A stretch of DNA of 64,000 bases from Duganella sp. 1224 (GCF_013408245.1 NZ_JACBYS010000001.1:1984001-2048000), one strand, 5' to 3'; positions 37,344 through 46,994 are shown, counted from the first letter of the stretch. A program made the numbers and translations. The notes: generated from the letters alone by a model not told the origin.

Positions 37344-38009
37344 ATGAGCGATGCAAAAAATATGAATCCTGAATCGGCGGCGCCCCAACCCGGCCGGCGC
37401 GGGCGGCCGCGCGTGTTCGATCGCAACGCCGCGCTGGACACGGCGATGAAGCTGTTTTGGGTCAAGGGCTACGAGGCAACGTCGATCGCCGATCTGACGT
37501 CGGCGCTGGGCATCGGCCCCACCAGCCTGTATGCCGCCTTCGGCTCCAAGGAGCAGCTCTACGCCGAGGCACTCAACCTGTACTCGACCACCTACGAGCA
37601 CCTGGTGCTGGGCGGGTTCCGGTCCGCGGCCACCGCGCGCGAGGCAGTGGCGGCCTACTTGTGGGACTCGGCGGCGGCCATGACCGGCTCCGATTGCGGC
37701 CTGCCCCACGGGTGCCTGGTCACACTCGGCGCCGTGGGCGGGGACGAACACGCGGCACTTGGCGACTTGATGCGGACCACCCGTGGCGGCGCCTATGACA
37801 TCCTGCTTGCCCGCCTGGAGCGGGCGGTACAGGAAGGAGAATTGCCGCCATCGCTCGACATCGCCTTCCTGGCGCGCTATCTGCAGACGGTTCAGAGCGG
37901 AATGGCGATCAGGGCGCGCGATGGCGCAAGCCGGGAGGAACTGCAGGCGGTGGCAAAGATCGCGATGACCTCGTGGGACGGCATGGTGCAGGCATCGCTG
38001 CCAGGCTAG
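37344..38009 (+). CDS. TetR/AcrR-family transcriptional regulator
   Basis: A 221-residue regulator with the helix-turn-helix AMKLFWVKGYEATSIADLTSALGIGPTSLYAAFGSKEQLYAEAL after a basic, Pro/Arg-rich start (QPGRRGRPRVFD). The C-terminal ligand domain is of the COG1309 type (CGLPHGCLVTLGAVG). Divergent from an SDR gene and separated from it by a dyad, it probably controls that gene. Confidence 0.88.
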   Translation: MSDAKNMNPESAAPQPGRRGRPRVFDRNAALDTAMKLFWVKGYEATSIADLTSALGIGPTSLYAAFGSKEQLYAEALNLYSTTYEHLVLGGFRSAATAREAVAAYLWDSAAAMTGSDCGLPHGCLVTLGAVGGDEHAALGDLMRTTRGGAYDILLARLERAVQEGELPPSLDIAFLARYLQTVQSGMAIRARDGASREELQAVAKIAMTSWDGMVQASLPG

Positions 38010-38094
38010 GCCCCCAGTCGAGCGCCCCGCCCCAAACGACAGTATAATGACCGATCATTAACGTATGCGAAGGCGGTTTTGGGGGTATGAAATT

Positions 38095-38994
38095 ATGAAG
38101 TATGTCGCCGTGGGCTTTTTGTTTTTCTGCGTTCTGTACGTCCATTTTCGCGGCAAGGTGCGTCTGCCTTTCATGCGTCAGCTGTTCGACCATTCGTCGT
38201 TCATGGCGCCGATCAACCTATTCATGCACACGTTCTCGCGCGTGCCCTCGCAACCGTTCCTGGCGGTGGAGCCATGGAAGGATCTGGCGCCGCTGCAGCA
38301 GAACTGGGAAGTGATCCGGGCCGAGGCGCTGAACCTGCTGGCGCTGCAAAAGATCAAGGCGTCCGAGCAGAACAACGATGCCGGTTTCAATTCCTTCTTT
38401 AAAACCGGCTGGAAGCGGTTTTACCTGAAGTGGTACGCGGCCGGCCATCCGTCCGCCGAGCGCCTGTGCCCGCAGACGGTGGCGCTGCTGCGCGGCATAC
38501 CGTCGGTCAAGGCGGCGATGTTTGCCGAACTGCCGCCGGGCGCCAAGCTTAACCCGCACCGCGATCCGTATGCCGGTTCACTGCGCTATCACCTGGGCCT
38601 GTCGACACCGAACGATGACCGCTGCTTCATCGAGGTCGATGGCGAGCGCCATAGCTGGCGCGATGGCCAGGGTGTGATCTTTGACGAAACATATATTCAC
38701 TGGGCGGTGAACGGCACCGAGACCGATCGCGTGATCCTGTTCTGCGACATCGAGCGGCCGATGCGCTTCCGCTGGGCGCAGGCGATCAACCGCTGGTTGG
38801 GCCGCACGATGATGACCGCCGCCGCCTCGCCCAACGAAACCGGTGACCAGACGGGCGCGATCAGCAAGCTGTTTACGATCTCGTATGTGATGGGGCGGTA
38901 TCGCCGCCGCTACAAGGCTTGGAACAAGACCGCTTATAACATCACCAAGGCTGGCTTGATTATCGGTCTGGCGGGCCTGATTATCTGGCTGTGA
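38095..38994 (+). CDS. lpxO: Lipid A hydroxylase, aspartyl/asparaginyl beta-hydroxylase family (LpxO-like)
   Basis: A 299-residue protein from ATG 38095. An N-terminal membrane helix (VAVGFLFFCVLYVHF) is followed by RGKVRLPFMRQLFDHSSFMAPIN, NNDAGFNSFFKTGWKRFYLKWY, LNPHRDPYAGSLRYHLGLSTPN (the iron-binding HxD) and FDETYIHWAVN with the distal His, then VILFCDIERP. These blocks match LpxO, the Fe(II)/2-oxoglutarate-dependent enzyme that adds a 2-hydroxyl to a secondary acyl chain of lipid A at the inner membrane. A second hydrophobic helix closes the C terminus. Confidence 0.85.
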   Translation: MKYVAVGFLFFCVLYVHFRGKVRLPFMRQLFDHSSFMAPINLFMHTFSRVPSQPFLAVEPWKDLAPLQQNWEVIRAEALNLLALQKIKASEQNNDAGFNSFFKTGWKRFYLKWYAAGHPSAERLCPQTVALLRGIPSVKAAMFAELPPGAKLNPHRDPYAGSLRYHLGLSTPNDDRCFIEVDGERHSWRDGQGVIFDETYIHWAVNGTETDRVILFCDIERPMRFRWAQAINRWLGRTMMTAAASPNETGDQTGAISKLFTISYVMGRYRRRYKAWNKTAYNITKAGLIIGLAGLIIWL

Positions 38995-39024
38995 GATTGC
39001 GTGTTCGCTTACCCCGAAAAGGTC

Positions 39025-39054
39025 GGGGTCTGACCCCGTACGGGGTCAGACCCC
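39025..39054. repeat. Intergenic palindrome, copy 4 (centre GTAC)
   Basis: Perfect 13-base arms GGGGTCTGACCCC and GGGGTCAGACCCC around GTAC, between the convergent ends of lpxO and ligD. It could form a very stable hairpin but has no T tract on either side. Confidence 0.9.
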
Positions 39055-39091
39055 AGTTCGCCGCGGTGCGGGGTGAGCGGTTCCCGCGAGC

Positions 39092-41626
39092 TCAGTTGTG
39101 CCCTGGTTTGAACTGCATCAGTTTCATGGCGGCCGCCAACCCTTTGGCGGATTTCGCGTAATCGTCCCACGGCGCGTTGCCCTCATCCAGCCGGGTGTGG
39201 GCGTTGGTGACGTTCCAGTGGTCGGCGCTTTGCAGGCCGTCCAGTTCTTCCCACCTGATCGGGACCGATATGCCGAGGCCCGGCCGGGTGCGGGCGGACC
39301 AGGCGCACACCGTGGTCGCGCCGCGCCCATTGCGCAGGTAGTCAATGAAGATTTTTCCCACGCGGTTGCTTGGCCCGCTCTTCAGCACGAAGCGGTCGGG
39401 AATCGTCTCGGCCATGTGGGCGACGATGGCTTGCGAGAATCCCTTGACGTCGTCCCAGCCATACCCCGGTTTGACCGGCACCACCACGTGCAGCCCCTTG
39501 CCGCCACTGGTTTTCAGGAACGTCGCCAGGCCAAGTTCCTCCAGGAAGGCGCGCATCAGCTGCGCGCCCTCTTTCACCTGATCCCACGTCACGTTCTTGC
39601 CCGGATCAAGGTCGAAGATCATACGGTTGGGCTTCTCGTAGCTGCCGCCGCTGGCATTTTGCGTGTGCAGTTCGACCACGTTCATCTGCGCCGCCGACAG
39701 CAGTCCCTCTTCCGTCGGCACTTCCAGCATTGGCGGATGCTCCGGGTCGAGCGATTGCTTGAACTGCTTCACGCCCGGCATGCGCGAGACTTCGGCGTGC
39801 TTCTGGAAGAATAATTCGCCGCCCACGCCCTCCGGCGCGCGCACCAGCGATACCGGTCGGCCTTTCAGGTGCGGCAGCATCAGCGGCGCCACCAGCGCGT
39901 AGTAGCGCACCAGCTGGATTTTGGTGGCGCCGCTTTGCTTGTCGATCACGCGGTCGGGATTGGTGATCTTCAACGACGCTGGTAGCTTGCCTTCCACGGT
40001 TGCCTCCTCCTTGATGTGCGCGGGCTCCTCGCGCACGATGACGCCGGCCTTCTTGTCCTTGCGCAGGCCTTTGAACACGCCATGGCGGATCGAGCCCGAA
40101 TGCGTCCACTCGCTGAATGCCACCTCCGCCACCAGCGCGGGCTTGAGCCAGTGCGCTTTTTTGGCGATGTCGCGGCTGGGCGCGAACGGGCTTTTGTCGG
40201 CGGCATGCTTGTCCATCTGCGTCTTGAGTTCGGCCAGCGAGGCGGCGTTGAAGCCGCTGCCGACGTTGCCGGCGTATTGCAGCTTGCCGTCCTTGTCGTA
40301 CGTACCGAGCAGCAGCGAGCCGAAGCCGCTGCGCGAGCCTTGCGGATCGGTGTAGCCGCCGATGACGAATTCCTGCCGCTGGCCGCATTTGAGCTTGATC
40401 CAGGTGCCGCTGCGGCGCGCGGTGTAGCGCGAGTCGCGGCGCTTGCCGATGATGCCTTCCAGGCCCATCTGGCAGGCGGCGGCGATCATGTCCTGCGGTG
40501 GCGCCGACAGCGCGGCGCTGTAGCGCACCGTGTCGTTGGCGCGTTTGCCCAGGATTTCCTCCAGAATGGCGCGACGCTGCTCCAGCGGCAGCTCGCGCAG
40601 GTCGCGGCCGTTGTGGAAGGGGATGTCGAAGATGAAGTAGACAATGTCGCCGGGATGGTCTTCGTCGAAGGCGTTTTGCAGCAGGCCGAAGTCGGGGCGG
40701 CCGTGGTCGTCGTGGACGACGATTTCGCCGTCGTACCAGCCCTTGGGCAGTTTCATTTTCGCGAGCGCGGCGTGCAGCGGCTGCAGCTTGTGCGTCCAGT
40801 CGTTGCCGTTGCGGGTGATGAGGCGGATGTCCTTGCCATCCACGCGGGCGAGGATGCGGTAGCCGTCAAATTTGACCTCGAACAGCCACTCGTCCGCCGC
40901 CGCCGGCGGGCCGTCGACCAGCGTGGCCAGTTGCGGCGACAGCGTCTCCGGCAGCTCGGCTTTGGGCGCGTCCGCGGCCGCACCAACACCGCGCGCGGCG
41001 GCGCGGGACGGCCTGGCGCCGGCTCTGGCGCTGGCGTCGCGGGCGGTTGTGGCGGACGGCCGTCCGGCATCGGCGGGCATGGGCAGCGCCTTGACGCTGT
41101 CGGGCATCTCGTCGACCACGCTGAATTCGTCGGCCGGCCGCGCGTACTCGTCGTGCTCCTTGATGAGCAGCCACGGCTCCTGTTTTTCGCCCTTGCCCTT
41201 CATGCGCACCAGCACCCAGCGGCCGTGCATCTTGTGGCCGTGGATGTCAAATTTGAGGTTGCCAGCCTTGAGCGCCTTGTGCGGATCATCCAGCGGATGC
41301 CAGGTGCCCTTGTCCCAGATGATCACTTTGCCGGCGCCATACTGCTTGGGCGGGATCGTGCCTTCGAAGTCGTTATACGAGATCGGGTGATCCTCGACGT
41401 GCACCGCCATGCGCTTGTCGTGCGTGTCGTAGCTGGGGCCCTTGGGCACGGCCCAGCTGATCATCACGCCGTCCAGCTCCAGCCGGAAGTCGTAATGCAG
41501 CCGCGTGGCCCAGTGCTTCTGGATGACAAACGTCAGCGCCTCTTTGCCCGCCTTGCCGCCTTCGGCGGGTTCGGGGGTGATGGCGAAGTTGCGTTTGGCC
41601 TTGTAGGTCTTGAGCGAGTCTTTCAT
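39092..41626 (-). CDS. ligD: ATP-dependent multidomain DNA ligase D
   Basis: An 844-residue NHEJ enzyme with domain order phosphoesterase, ligase, polymerase. The phosphoesterase (about 1-165) shows QKHWATRLHYDFRLELDGV and MAVHVEDHPISYNDFEG. An Ala/Arg-rich linker (about 190-225) leads to the ligase domain, whose adenylated lysine lies in FEVKFDGYRILAR; DGEIVVHDDHG and WIKLKCGQRQEFVIGGYT follow. The primase-type polymerase (about 545-840) has ITNPDRVIDK, the metal-binding MIFDLDPG, and LKTSGGKGLHVVVP. It works with Ku to process and seal breaks. Pseudomonas has the same phosphoesterase-ligase-polymerase order; Mycobacterium has a different one. Confidence 0.95.
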   Translation of the reverse strand: MKDSLKTYKAKRNFAITPEPAEGGKAGKEALTFVIQKHWATRLHYDFRLELDGVMISWAVPKGPSYDTHDKRMAVHVEDHPISYNDFEGTIPPKQYGAGKVIIWDKGTWHPLDDPHKALKAGNLKFDIHGHKMHGRWVLVRMKGKGEKQEPWLLIKEHDEYARPADEFSVVDEMPDSVKALPMPADAGRPSATTARDASARAGARPSRAAARGVGAAADAPKAELPETLSPQLATLVDGPPAAADEWLFEVKFDGYRILARVDGKDIRLITRNGNDWTHKLQPLHAALAKMKLPKGWYDGEIVVHDDHGRPDFGLLQNAFDEDHPGDIVYFIFDIPFHNGRDLRELPLEQRRAILEEILGKRANDTVRYSAALSAPPQDMIAAACQMGLEGIIGKRRDSRYTARRSGTWIKLKCGQRQEFVIGGYTDPQGSRSGFGSLLLGTYDKDGKLQYAGNVGSGFNAASLAELKTQMDKHAADKSPFAPSRDIAKKAHWLKPALVAEVAFSEWTHSGSIRHGVFKGLRKDKKAGVIVREEPAHIKEEATVEGKLPASLKITNPDRVIDKQSGATKIQLVRYYALVAPLMLPHLKGRPVSLVRAPEGVGGELFFQKHAEVSRMPGVKQFKQSLDPEHPPMLEVPTEEGLLSAAQMNVVELHTQNASGGSYEKPNRMIFDLDPGKNVTWDQVKEGAQLMRAFLEELGLATFLKTSGGKGLHVVVPVKPGYGWDDVKGFSQAIVAHMAETIPDRFVLKSGPSNRVGKIFIDYLRNGRGATTVCAWSARTRPGLGISVPIRWEELDGLQSADHWNVTNAHTRLDEGNAPWDDYAKSAKGLAAAMKLMQFKPGHN

Positions 41627-41781
41627 GGCTTTAGCCTATGCTGGTCCGCCCGCACGCTCCGTGCGTTGGCGAACATGTAAGCGATTGTAAAGACCGTCAA
41701 CGCAACGTTTTGGGGCAGCGTTTTTTGCTCAGAGACGCGGGAATTGTCCCGGGCCCGAAAACCTGAATAAAGGATTGAATC

Positions 41782-42114
41782 ATGACCAAAGTAATCGCTA
41801 CCCTGATCGCCGGCCTGTTCGCAACCGCTGCATTTGCGCAGACTCCCGCTCCTGCCACCACCAAGGCCGAGGCCAAGGAAGCCAAGACCGCTGCCAAGGC
41901 TGAAGCCAAGGAAACCAAGGCTGAGATCAAGGCAGAGGCCAAGACCGCCAAGGTGGAAGCGGACGCCAAGAAGGATGTCGCCGTTGCCAAGGCCGAGGAA
42001 AAGGCCGACAAGGCTGACGCGCACGCGAAGGCCAGCAAGACCAAGGCCAAGGCACACGCCAAGGCTGAGAAAACCGAGGCCGCTGCTGCTCCGGCGCCTG
42101 TCGCCGCCAAATAA
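41782..42114 (+). CDS. Exported Lys/Ala/Glu-rich repetitive protein
   Basis: A 110-residue protein with a signal peptide (1-20, AGLFATAAFAQ) followed by about 85 residues made almost entirely of K, A, E and D in KAEAKE/KAKAHAK-type repeats, likely a single long helix or coiled coil. The C terminus is AAAAPAPVAAK. The repeat resembles histone H1-like AlgP/PhaF tails, but the signal peptide argues for an envelope or periplasmic location. No function can be assigned. The start is preceded by ATAAAGG. Confidence 0.65.
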   Translation: MTKVIATLIAGLFATAAFAQTPAPATTKAEAKEAKTAAKAEAKETKAEIKAEAKTAKVEADAKKDVAVAKAEEKADKADAHAKASKTKAKAHAKAEKTEAAAAPAPVAAK

Positions 42115-42128
42115 TTAACCCCGGTGGT

Positions 42129-42158
42129 GGGGTCTGACCCCGTACGGGGTCAGACCCC
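42129..42158. repeat. Intergenic palindrome, copy 5 (centre GTAC)
   Basis: Perfect 13-base arms GGGGTCTGACCCC and GGGGTCAGACCCC around GTAC, 14 bases after the Lys/Ala-rich gene, in the convergent gap before the efflux operon terminator. Confidence 0.9.
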
Positions 42159-42245
42159 TGCGTGCGGTGTGCGGGGTGACAGCATGCTGTGACACGGGGC
42201 GCCGAGCTTGGGGCCTCTTGCCATCGCATGCTTTACCCCGAAAAA

Positions 42246-42275
42246 AAAAGGCGAACCTTTTGGGGTTCGCCTTTT
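42246..42275 (-). terminator. Rho-independent terminator of the RND efflux operon
   Basis: AAAAGGCGAACC and GGTTCGCCTTTT pair across a 6-base loop, immediately after the outer-membrane factor stop. On the minus strand the stem is followed by a run of nine T. The opposite strand also has a T-rich tail, so it may act in both directions. Confidence 0.85.
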
Positions 42276-42280
42276 CGTTT

Positions 42281-43798
42281 TTACTTCTGCGCCAACGTCG
42301 TCGGCGCCGGCGGGGTATCTCCCCAGCCACCGCCCAGCGCGCGGATCAGCGCCACCGTGGTCACGGCGCGATTGCCGCGCAGTTGCACCGCGTTGCGCTC
42401 CACCGTCGCCAGGTTGCGCTGCGCGTCCAGCAGGTCGAGGTAGCTCGAACGGCCGGCCGTGTACAGCTTCTGTGCCAGATCGGCCGAGCGCCGCGCCGAC
42501 ACCACGGCGTCCTCGATCTGCGCCGTCTGGCCAGCCAGGATGCGCAGGCCCGCCAGGTTGTCTTCCACTTCCGCGAACGCCGTCAACACACTCTGACGAT
42601 ACGTGCCGACCGATTCCTCCAGCGCCGCTTCGCTGCGCGTGATGTTGGCCTTGTTGCGGCCACCATCGATCAGCGGCATCGACAGCGCCGCGCCCAGCAG
42701 CCACGAACGGCTGCTCCACTTGAACACGTCGGCCACGGTGTTACCCGACACGCCGCCCGCATTCGCGTTCAGCATCAGCGACGGGAACATCGCCGAGCGC
42801 GCCACGCCGATGCGGGCGTTGGCCGCTTCCATCGCGCGCTGGGCGGCGGTGATGTCGGGACGGCGCTCCAGCAGCGTCGATGGCAGGCCGGCCGGGATCA
42901 CCGGCAGCAGCGTGCCGTCCAGCAGCGGGCTGTTGCCGGCCGTGTAGCTGGCCGCCGGTTTGCCCAGCAGGACCGCCAGCGCATGCTCGGTGGTCACGCG
43001 CTGACGCTGCAGGCCGATGGCTTCGGCGCGCGCCGTCGCCAACTCGGTCTTGGCGCGCGACAGGTCGAATTCGCCGATATCGCCCAGGTCGAAACGACGC
43101 TGGTTGACCTTGACGTTTTCTTCGCGGGTCTGCACCGTGCGGTTCAGCGTTTCCAGCTCGGCGTCGGTGGAGCGCAGACGGAAATAGGTCTGCGCCACGT
43201 CCGCCTGCACCGACAGCAGCACCGAACGGTAGGTCGCCTCGACCTGCGCCGCGTCGCCACGGGCGGCGGCGACGTTGGACGAGACGCGGCCGAACAGGTC
43301 GACCTCGTAGCTGGCCGTCAGGTTGGCGCTGAACACCTTGGACGGCGCCACCGGGGTGCCGGCCGGCAGGCCCAGTTCCACGTCCGACTGGCGCACGCGC
43401 TGGGCGCCGACGCCGACGCCCACTTGCGGAATGCGGTCCGCTTCGGCGATGCCGGCAATGGCGCGCGCCTGCTTGACGCGGGCCGCGGCCACCGCCAGGT
43501 TGGCGTTGGCGCGGGTGGCTTCGTTGATCAGCTCATTCAGCGCCGGATCGTTGAAGGCCAGCCACCACTCGCCGCGCGGCTGCGCTTCGGCGGGTTGCGC
43601 CTGTTTCCAGGTGCTTCCGTCGGCGGCGGTTTTTACTGGTACGGCATCGCGGGCAGCGGCGTCGGGCTGCTGCGATTCCTTGAACGCGGTCGGTACCTCG
43701 ATCGCGGGTTGTTTGAACTCCGGTGCTGCGCACGCGGTCATCAGCAGCGCCGCCAGCATGGGGGCCACGCCCTTGGCGATCATATGCAGCTTGTTCAT
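42281..43798 (-). CDS. RND efflux outer-membrane factor (OprM/NodT-type lipoprotein)
   Basis: A 505-residue TolC-like channel. The N terminus has a lipobox in MLAALLMTACAAPEF, with lipidated Cys about residue 23. Two repeats of the outer-membrane efflux motif are visible, including WWLAFNDPALNELINEATRANANLAVAAARVKQAR and the later GVARSAMFPSLMLNANAG. It starts 2 bases after the RND pump gene, completing a tripartite MexAB-OprM-type system. Confidence 0.92.
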   Translation of the reverse strand: MNKLHMIAKGVAPMLAALLMTACAAPEFKQPAIEVPTAFKESQQPDAAARDAVPVKTAADGSTWKQAQPAEAQPRGEWWLAFNDPALNELINEATRANANLAVAAARVKQARAIAGIAEADRIPQVGVGVGAQRVRQSDVELGLPAGTPVAPSKVFSANLTASYEVDLFGRVSSNVAAARGDAAQVEATYRSVLLSVQADVAQTYFRLRSTDAELETLNRTVQTREENVKVNQRRFDLGDIGEFDLSRAKTELATARAEAIGLQRQRVTTEHALAVLLGKPAASYTAGNSPLLDGTLLPVIPAGLPSTLLERRPDITAAQRAMEAANARIGVARSAMFPSLMLNANAGGVSGNTVADVFKWSSRSWLLGAALSMPLIDGGRNKANITRSEAALEESVGTYRQSVLTAFAEVEDNLAGLRILAGQTAQIEDAVVSARRSADLAQKLYTAGRSSYLDLLDAQRNLATVERNAVQLRGNRAVTTVALIRALGGGWGDTPPAPTTLAQK

Positions 43799-43799
43799 G

Positions 43800-46700
43800 T
43801 TAGTGAGTCCCTTCCAGTTTTACCGCGGCGGCGTCGCCGGCCACGGCAGGTTTTTTCTTCTCCAGTTTGACCGCCAGGGTACGCAGCAGCACGTAGAACA
43901 CCGGCGTCAGGAACAGGCCGAAGAAGGTCACGCCCAGCATGCCGGCAAACACCGCCACACCCATCGCATGACGCATTTCCGAACCCGCGCCGTGCGAGAA
44001 CACCAGCGGCAGCACGCCCATGATGAATGCGATCGACGTCATCAGGATCGGACGCAGACGCAGGCGGCAGGCTTCCAGCGCGGCTTCGACGATCGAGCGG
44101 CCATGGTGCTCCAGCTCCCGCGCAAACTCCACGATCAGAATCGCGTTCTTCGACGCCAGGCCCACCAGCACGAACAGTGCGATCTGGGTGAAGACGTTGT
44201 TGTCGCCGTGGGTCAGTTTGACGCCAATCAGCGCGCACAGGATCGACATCGGCACGATCAGGATCACCGCCAGCGGCAGGGTCCAGCTTTCGTACTGCGC
44301 GGCCAGCACCAGGAACACCAGCAGCACGCACAGCGGGAACACGTAGATCATCGTGTTACCGGACAGGATGTCCTGGTACACCAGTTCCGTCCATTCGTAG
44401 CTAATACCCTTCGGCAGCACTTCGTTGACGATCTTGGTCATCTCGGCCTGCGCCTCGCCCGACGACACGCCTGGCGCCGGTGCGCCGTTGATCTCGGCGG
44501 CCACGTAGGCGTTGTAGCGCTGTACCCGGTCCGGGCCATAACTGTCCTTGACGCGCATCAGCGACGACAGCGGAATCATCTCGCCCTTGTCGTTGCGCAC
44601 CTTCAGCTGGGCGATGTCCTCGGCGTGCGAACGGAACTGCTGGTCAGCCTGCACACGCACCTGGTAGGTACGGCCGAACTGATTGAAGTCGTTCACATAC
44701 AGCGAGCCCAGATTGATCTGCAAGGTCTGGTAGATGGTGTTCAGCGGCACGCCCAGTTGCTTGGCCTTCTGGCGGTCGATGTCGGCGAACAGTTGTGGCA
44801 CGTTGATCTGGTAGCTGGAGAACACGCCGGCCAGCTTCGGATTCTGCCAGGCCTTCATCTGCACCGCCTGCACGGCTTTGTACAGCGCGTCGTAACCGAG
44901 GTTGTCGCGGTCTTCGACCATCAGCTTGAAGCCGCCGGTGGTGCCCAGGCCATTGACTGGCGGTGGTGGCAGCACCAGCACGAACGCACCTTCGATGGCG
45001 CCCATGCGCTTGTTCATTTCAGCGGCAATCGCCTCGGCCGAGGTTTCCTTGCTGTTGCGCTTCTCGAACGGCGCCAGGCCGAGGAACACGATACCGGCGT
45101 TAGGCGCGTTGGTGAAGCCGTTGATCGACAGGCCAGGGAACGAGATCGAGTTGTCCACGCCAGGGATGTCCTTGGCGATGTCCGACATCTTGCGGATCAC
45201 GGCGTCGGTACGGTCCAGCGAGGCGGCGTCCGGCAACTGGGCGAAGCCGATCAGGTACTGCTTGTCCTGCGCTGGCACGAAGCCCGGTGGCACCACCTTG
45301 AACATGAAGGCGGCGGCCACGCCGAGGATGGCGTACACGATCAGCGACGATCCTTTGCGTTTCAGCACGCCGGTCACGCCGGTTTCGTAGCTGTGCGAGG
45401 CGCGGTTGAAGAAGCGGTTGAACCAGTTGAAGAAACGGCCAAACACTTTTTCCATGCCGCGGGTCAGCGCGTCTTTCGGCGCGTCGTGCGATTTCAGCAG
45501 GGCTGCCGACAGCGCCGGGGCCAGGGTCAGCGAGCTGAATGCCGAGATCACGGTCGAAATCGCGATGGTCAGCGCGAACTGCTTGTAGAACTGACCAGAC
45601 AGGCCGGACACGAAGGCGATCGGCACGAACACGGCGCACAGCACCAGCGCAATCGCGATGATCGGGCCGCTCACCTCTTTCATCGCCTGGATGGTGGCGT
45701 CGCGCGGATTCAGGCCGTCGTGGATATTACGCTCGACGTTTTCCACCACCACGATCGCATCGTCGACCACGATACCGATGGCCAGCACCAGGCCAAACAG
45801 CGACAGCGTGTTGATCGAGAAGCCAAAGGCCAGCATGACGGCGAAGGTACCCACCACCGACACGGGAACGGCCAGCAGCGGAATCACCGATGCGCGCCAG
45901 GTTTGCAGGAACACGATCACCACCAGTGCCACCAGAATGATCGCTTCGACCAGCGTGTGGATCACGGCGCGGATCGATTCGCGCACGAATTGGGTCGGGT
46001 CGTATACAACGCTGTATTCGACGCCTTCCGGGAAATCTTTCGACAGGCGGGCCATGGTGGCGCGCACGTCGGCCGACAGTTGCAGCGCGTTGGCGTTCGG
46101 CGCTTCAAAGATCGGGATTGCCACCGCCGACTTGTTGTTCAGCAGCGAACGCAGGGCGTAGGAGTTCGAGCCCATCTCCAGGCGTGCCACGTCCTTCAGC
46201 AGCGTGACCGCGCCGTCGGCGTTGGTCTTCAGGATGATGTTGCCGAATTCTTCTTCCGACTGCAGGCGGCCTTGCGTGTTGACGGTCAGCTGGAAGTCGG
46301 CGTTCTTGGCCGGGCCCTGGCCCACCACGCCGGCCGCCACCTGCACGTTCTGCTCGCGGATCGCGTCGACCACGTCGCCGGCGGTCATGCCGCGCTGCGC
46401 CACCTTCTGCGGATCGAGCCAGACGCGCATGGCGTAGTCGCCGGAACCGAACAGCTGCACCTCGCCCATGCCGGGCAGGCGCGCCAGCTGGTCCTTGATG
46501 TTCAGCACCGCGTAATTGCGCAGATACAGGTCGTCGTAACGGCCGTTCGGCGAATTCAGGTGGACCACCATGGTCAGGTTGGGCGACGACTTGACGGTCG
46601 TCACGCCGATCTGGCGCACTTCTTCCGGCAGCCGTGGCAGCGCGCGCTGGACGCGGTTCTGCACCTGGGTTTCAGCCTGCTCGACGTTGGTGCCGATCTT

Positions 46701-46988
46701 GAAGGTCACGGTCAGCGCCAGCGCGCCGTCCGAGGTGTTTTGCGAGGACATGTACAGCATGTTCTCGACGCCGTTGATCTGCTCCTCCAGCGGCGCGGCC
46801 ACGGTTTCGGCGATGATCTTCGGGTTGGCGCCCGGATACTGCGCGCGCACCACCACCGATGGCGGCACCACGTCCGGGTACTCCGAGATCGGCAGCTTGA
46901 AGATGGATATCAAGCCGGCGACGAAGATGATGATCGACAGAACCGCCGCGAAAATCGGCTTGTCGACAAAGAATCGAGAGATATTCAT
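43800..46988 (-). CDS. RND-family (HAE1) multidrug efflux inner-membrane pump
   Basis: A 1062-residue AcrB/MexB-type transporter. It begins MNISRFFVDKPIFAAVLSIIIFVAGLISI, with twelve expected helices, and carries the proton-relay DD in IVLAIGIVVDDAIVVVENVER as well as the porter-domain segments PDVVPPSVVVRAQYPGANPKIIAETVA. The C-terminal repeat FVLVGLASKNAILIVEFARELE supplies the relay lysine. It exports hydrophobic drugs, bile salts or solvents. It is flanked by its adaptor gene (6 bases) and outer-membrane factor (1 base). No adjacent local regulator is seen. Confidence 0.95.
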   Translation of the reverse strand: MNISRFFVDKPIFAAVLSIIIFVAGLISIFKLPISEYPDVVPPSVVVRAQYPGANPKIIAETVAAPLEEQINGVENMLYMSSQNTSDGALALTVTFKIGTNVEQAETQVQNRVQRALPRLPEEVRQIGVTTVKSSPNLTMVVHLNSPNGRYDDLYLRNYAVLNIKDQLARLPGMGEVQLFGSGDYAMRVWLDPQKVAQRGMTAGDVVDAIREQNVQVAAGVVGQGPAKNADFQLTVNTQGRLQSEEEFGNIILKTNADGAVTLLKDVARLEMGSNSYALRSLLNNKSAVAIPIFEAPNANALQLSADVRATMARLSKDFPEGVEYSVVYDPTQFVRESIRAVIHTLVEAIILVALVVIVFLQTWRASVIPLLAVPVSVVGTFAVMLAFGFSINTLSLFGLVLAIGIVVDDAIVVVENVERNIHDGLNPRDATIQAMKEVSGPIIAIALVLCAVFVPIAFVSGLSGQFYKQFALTIAISTVISAFSSLTLAPALSAALLKSHDAPKDALTRGMEKVFGRFFNWFNRFFNRASHSYETGVTGVLKRKGSSLIVYAILGVAAAFMFKVVPPGFVPAQDKQYLIGFAQLPDAASLDRTDAVIRKMSDIAKDIPGVDNSISFPGLSINGFTNAPNAGIVFLGLAPFEKRNSKETSAEAIAAEMNKRMGAIEGAFVLVLPPPPVNGLGTTGGFKLMVEDRDNLGYDALYKAVQAVQMKAWQNPKLAGVFSSYQINVPQLFADIDRQKAKQLGVPLNTIYQTLQINLGSLYVNDFNQFGRTYQVRVQADQQFRSHAEDIAQLKVRNDKGEMIPLSSLMRVKDSYGPDRVQRYNAYVAAEINGAPAPGVSSGEAQAEMTKIVNEVLPKGISYEWTELVYQDILSGNTMIYVFPLCVLLVFLVLAAQYESWTLPLAVILIVPMSILCALIGVKLTHGDNNVFTQIALFVLVGLASKNAILIVEFARELEHHGRSIVEAALEACRLRLRPILMTSIAFIMGVLPLVFSHGAGSEMRHAMGVAVFAGMLGVTFFGLFLTPVFYVLLRTLAVKLEKKKPAVAGDAAAVKLEGTH

Positions 46989-46994
46989 TTTTAA

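Noticed and set aside
39025..39054. Palindrome copy 4 considered as a terminator for lpxO and ligD
   Set aside because: No T tract follows on either strand and the same element also occurs in divergent gaps.
43323..46994. A 1223-codon plus-strand open frame across the RND pump gene
   Set aside because: Antisense shadow of the AcrB-like gene; composition is His/Gln/Arg-rich and without motifs.
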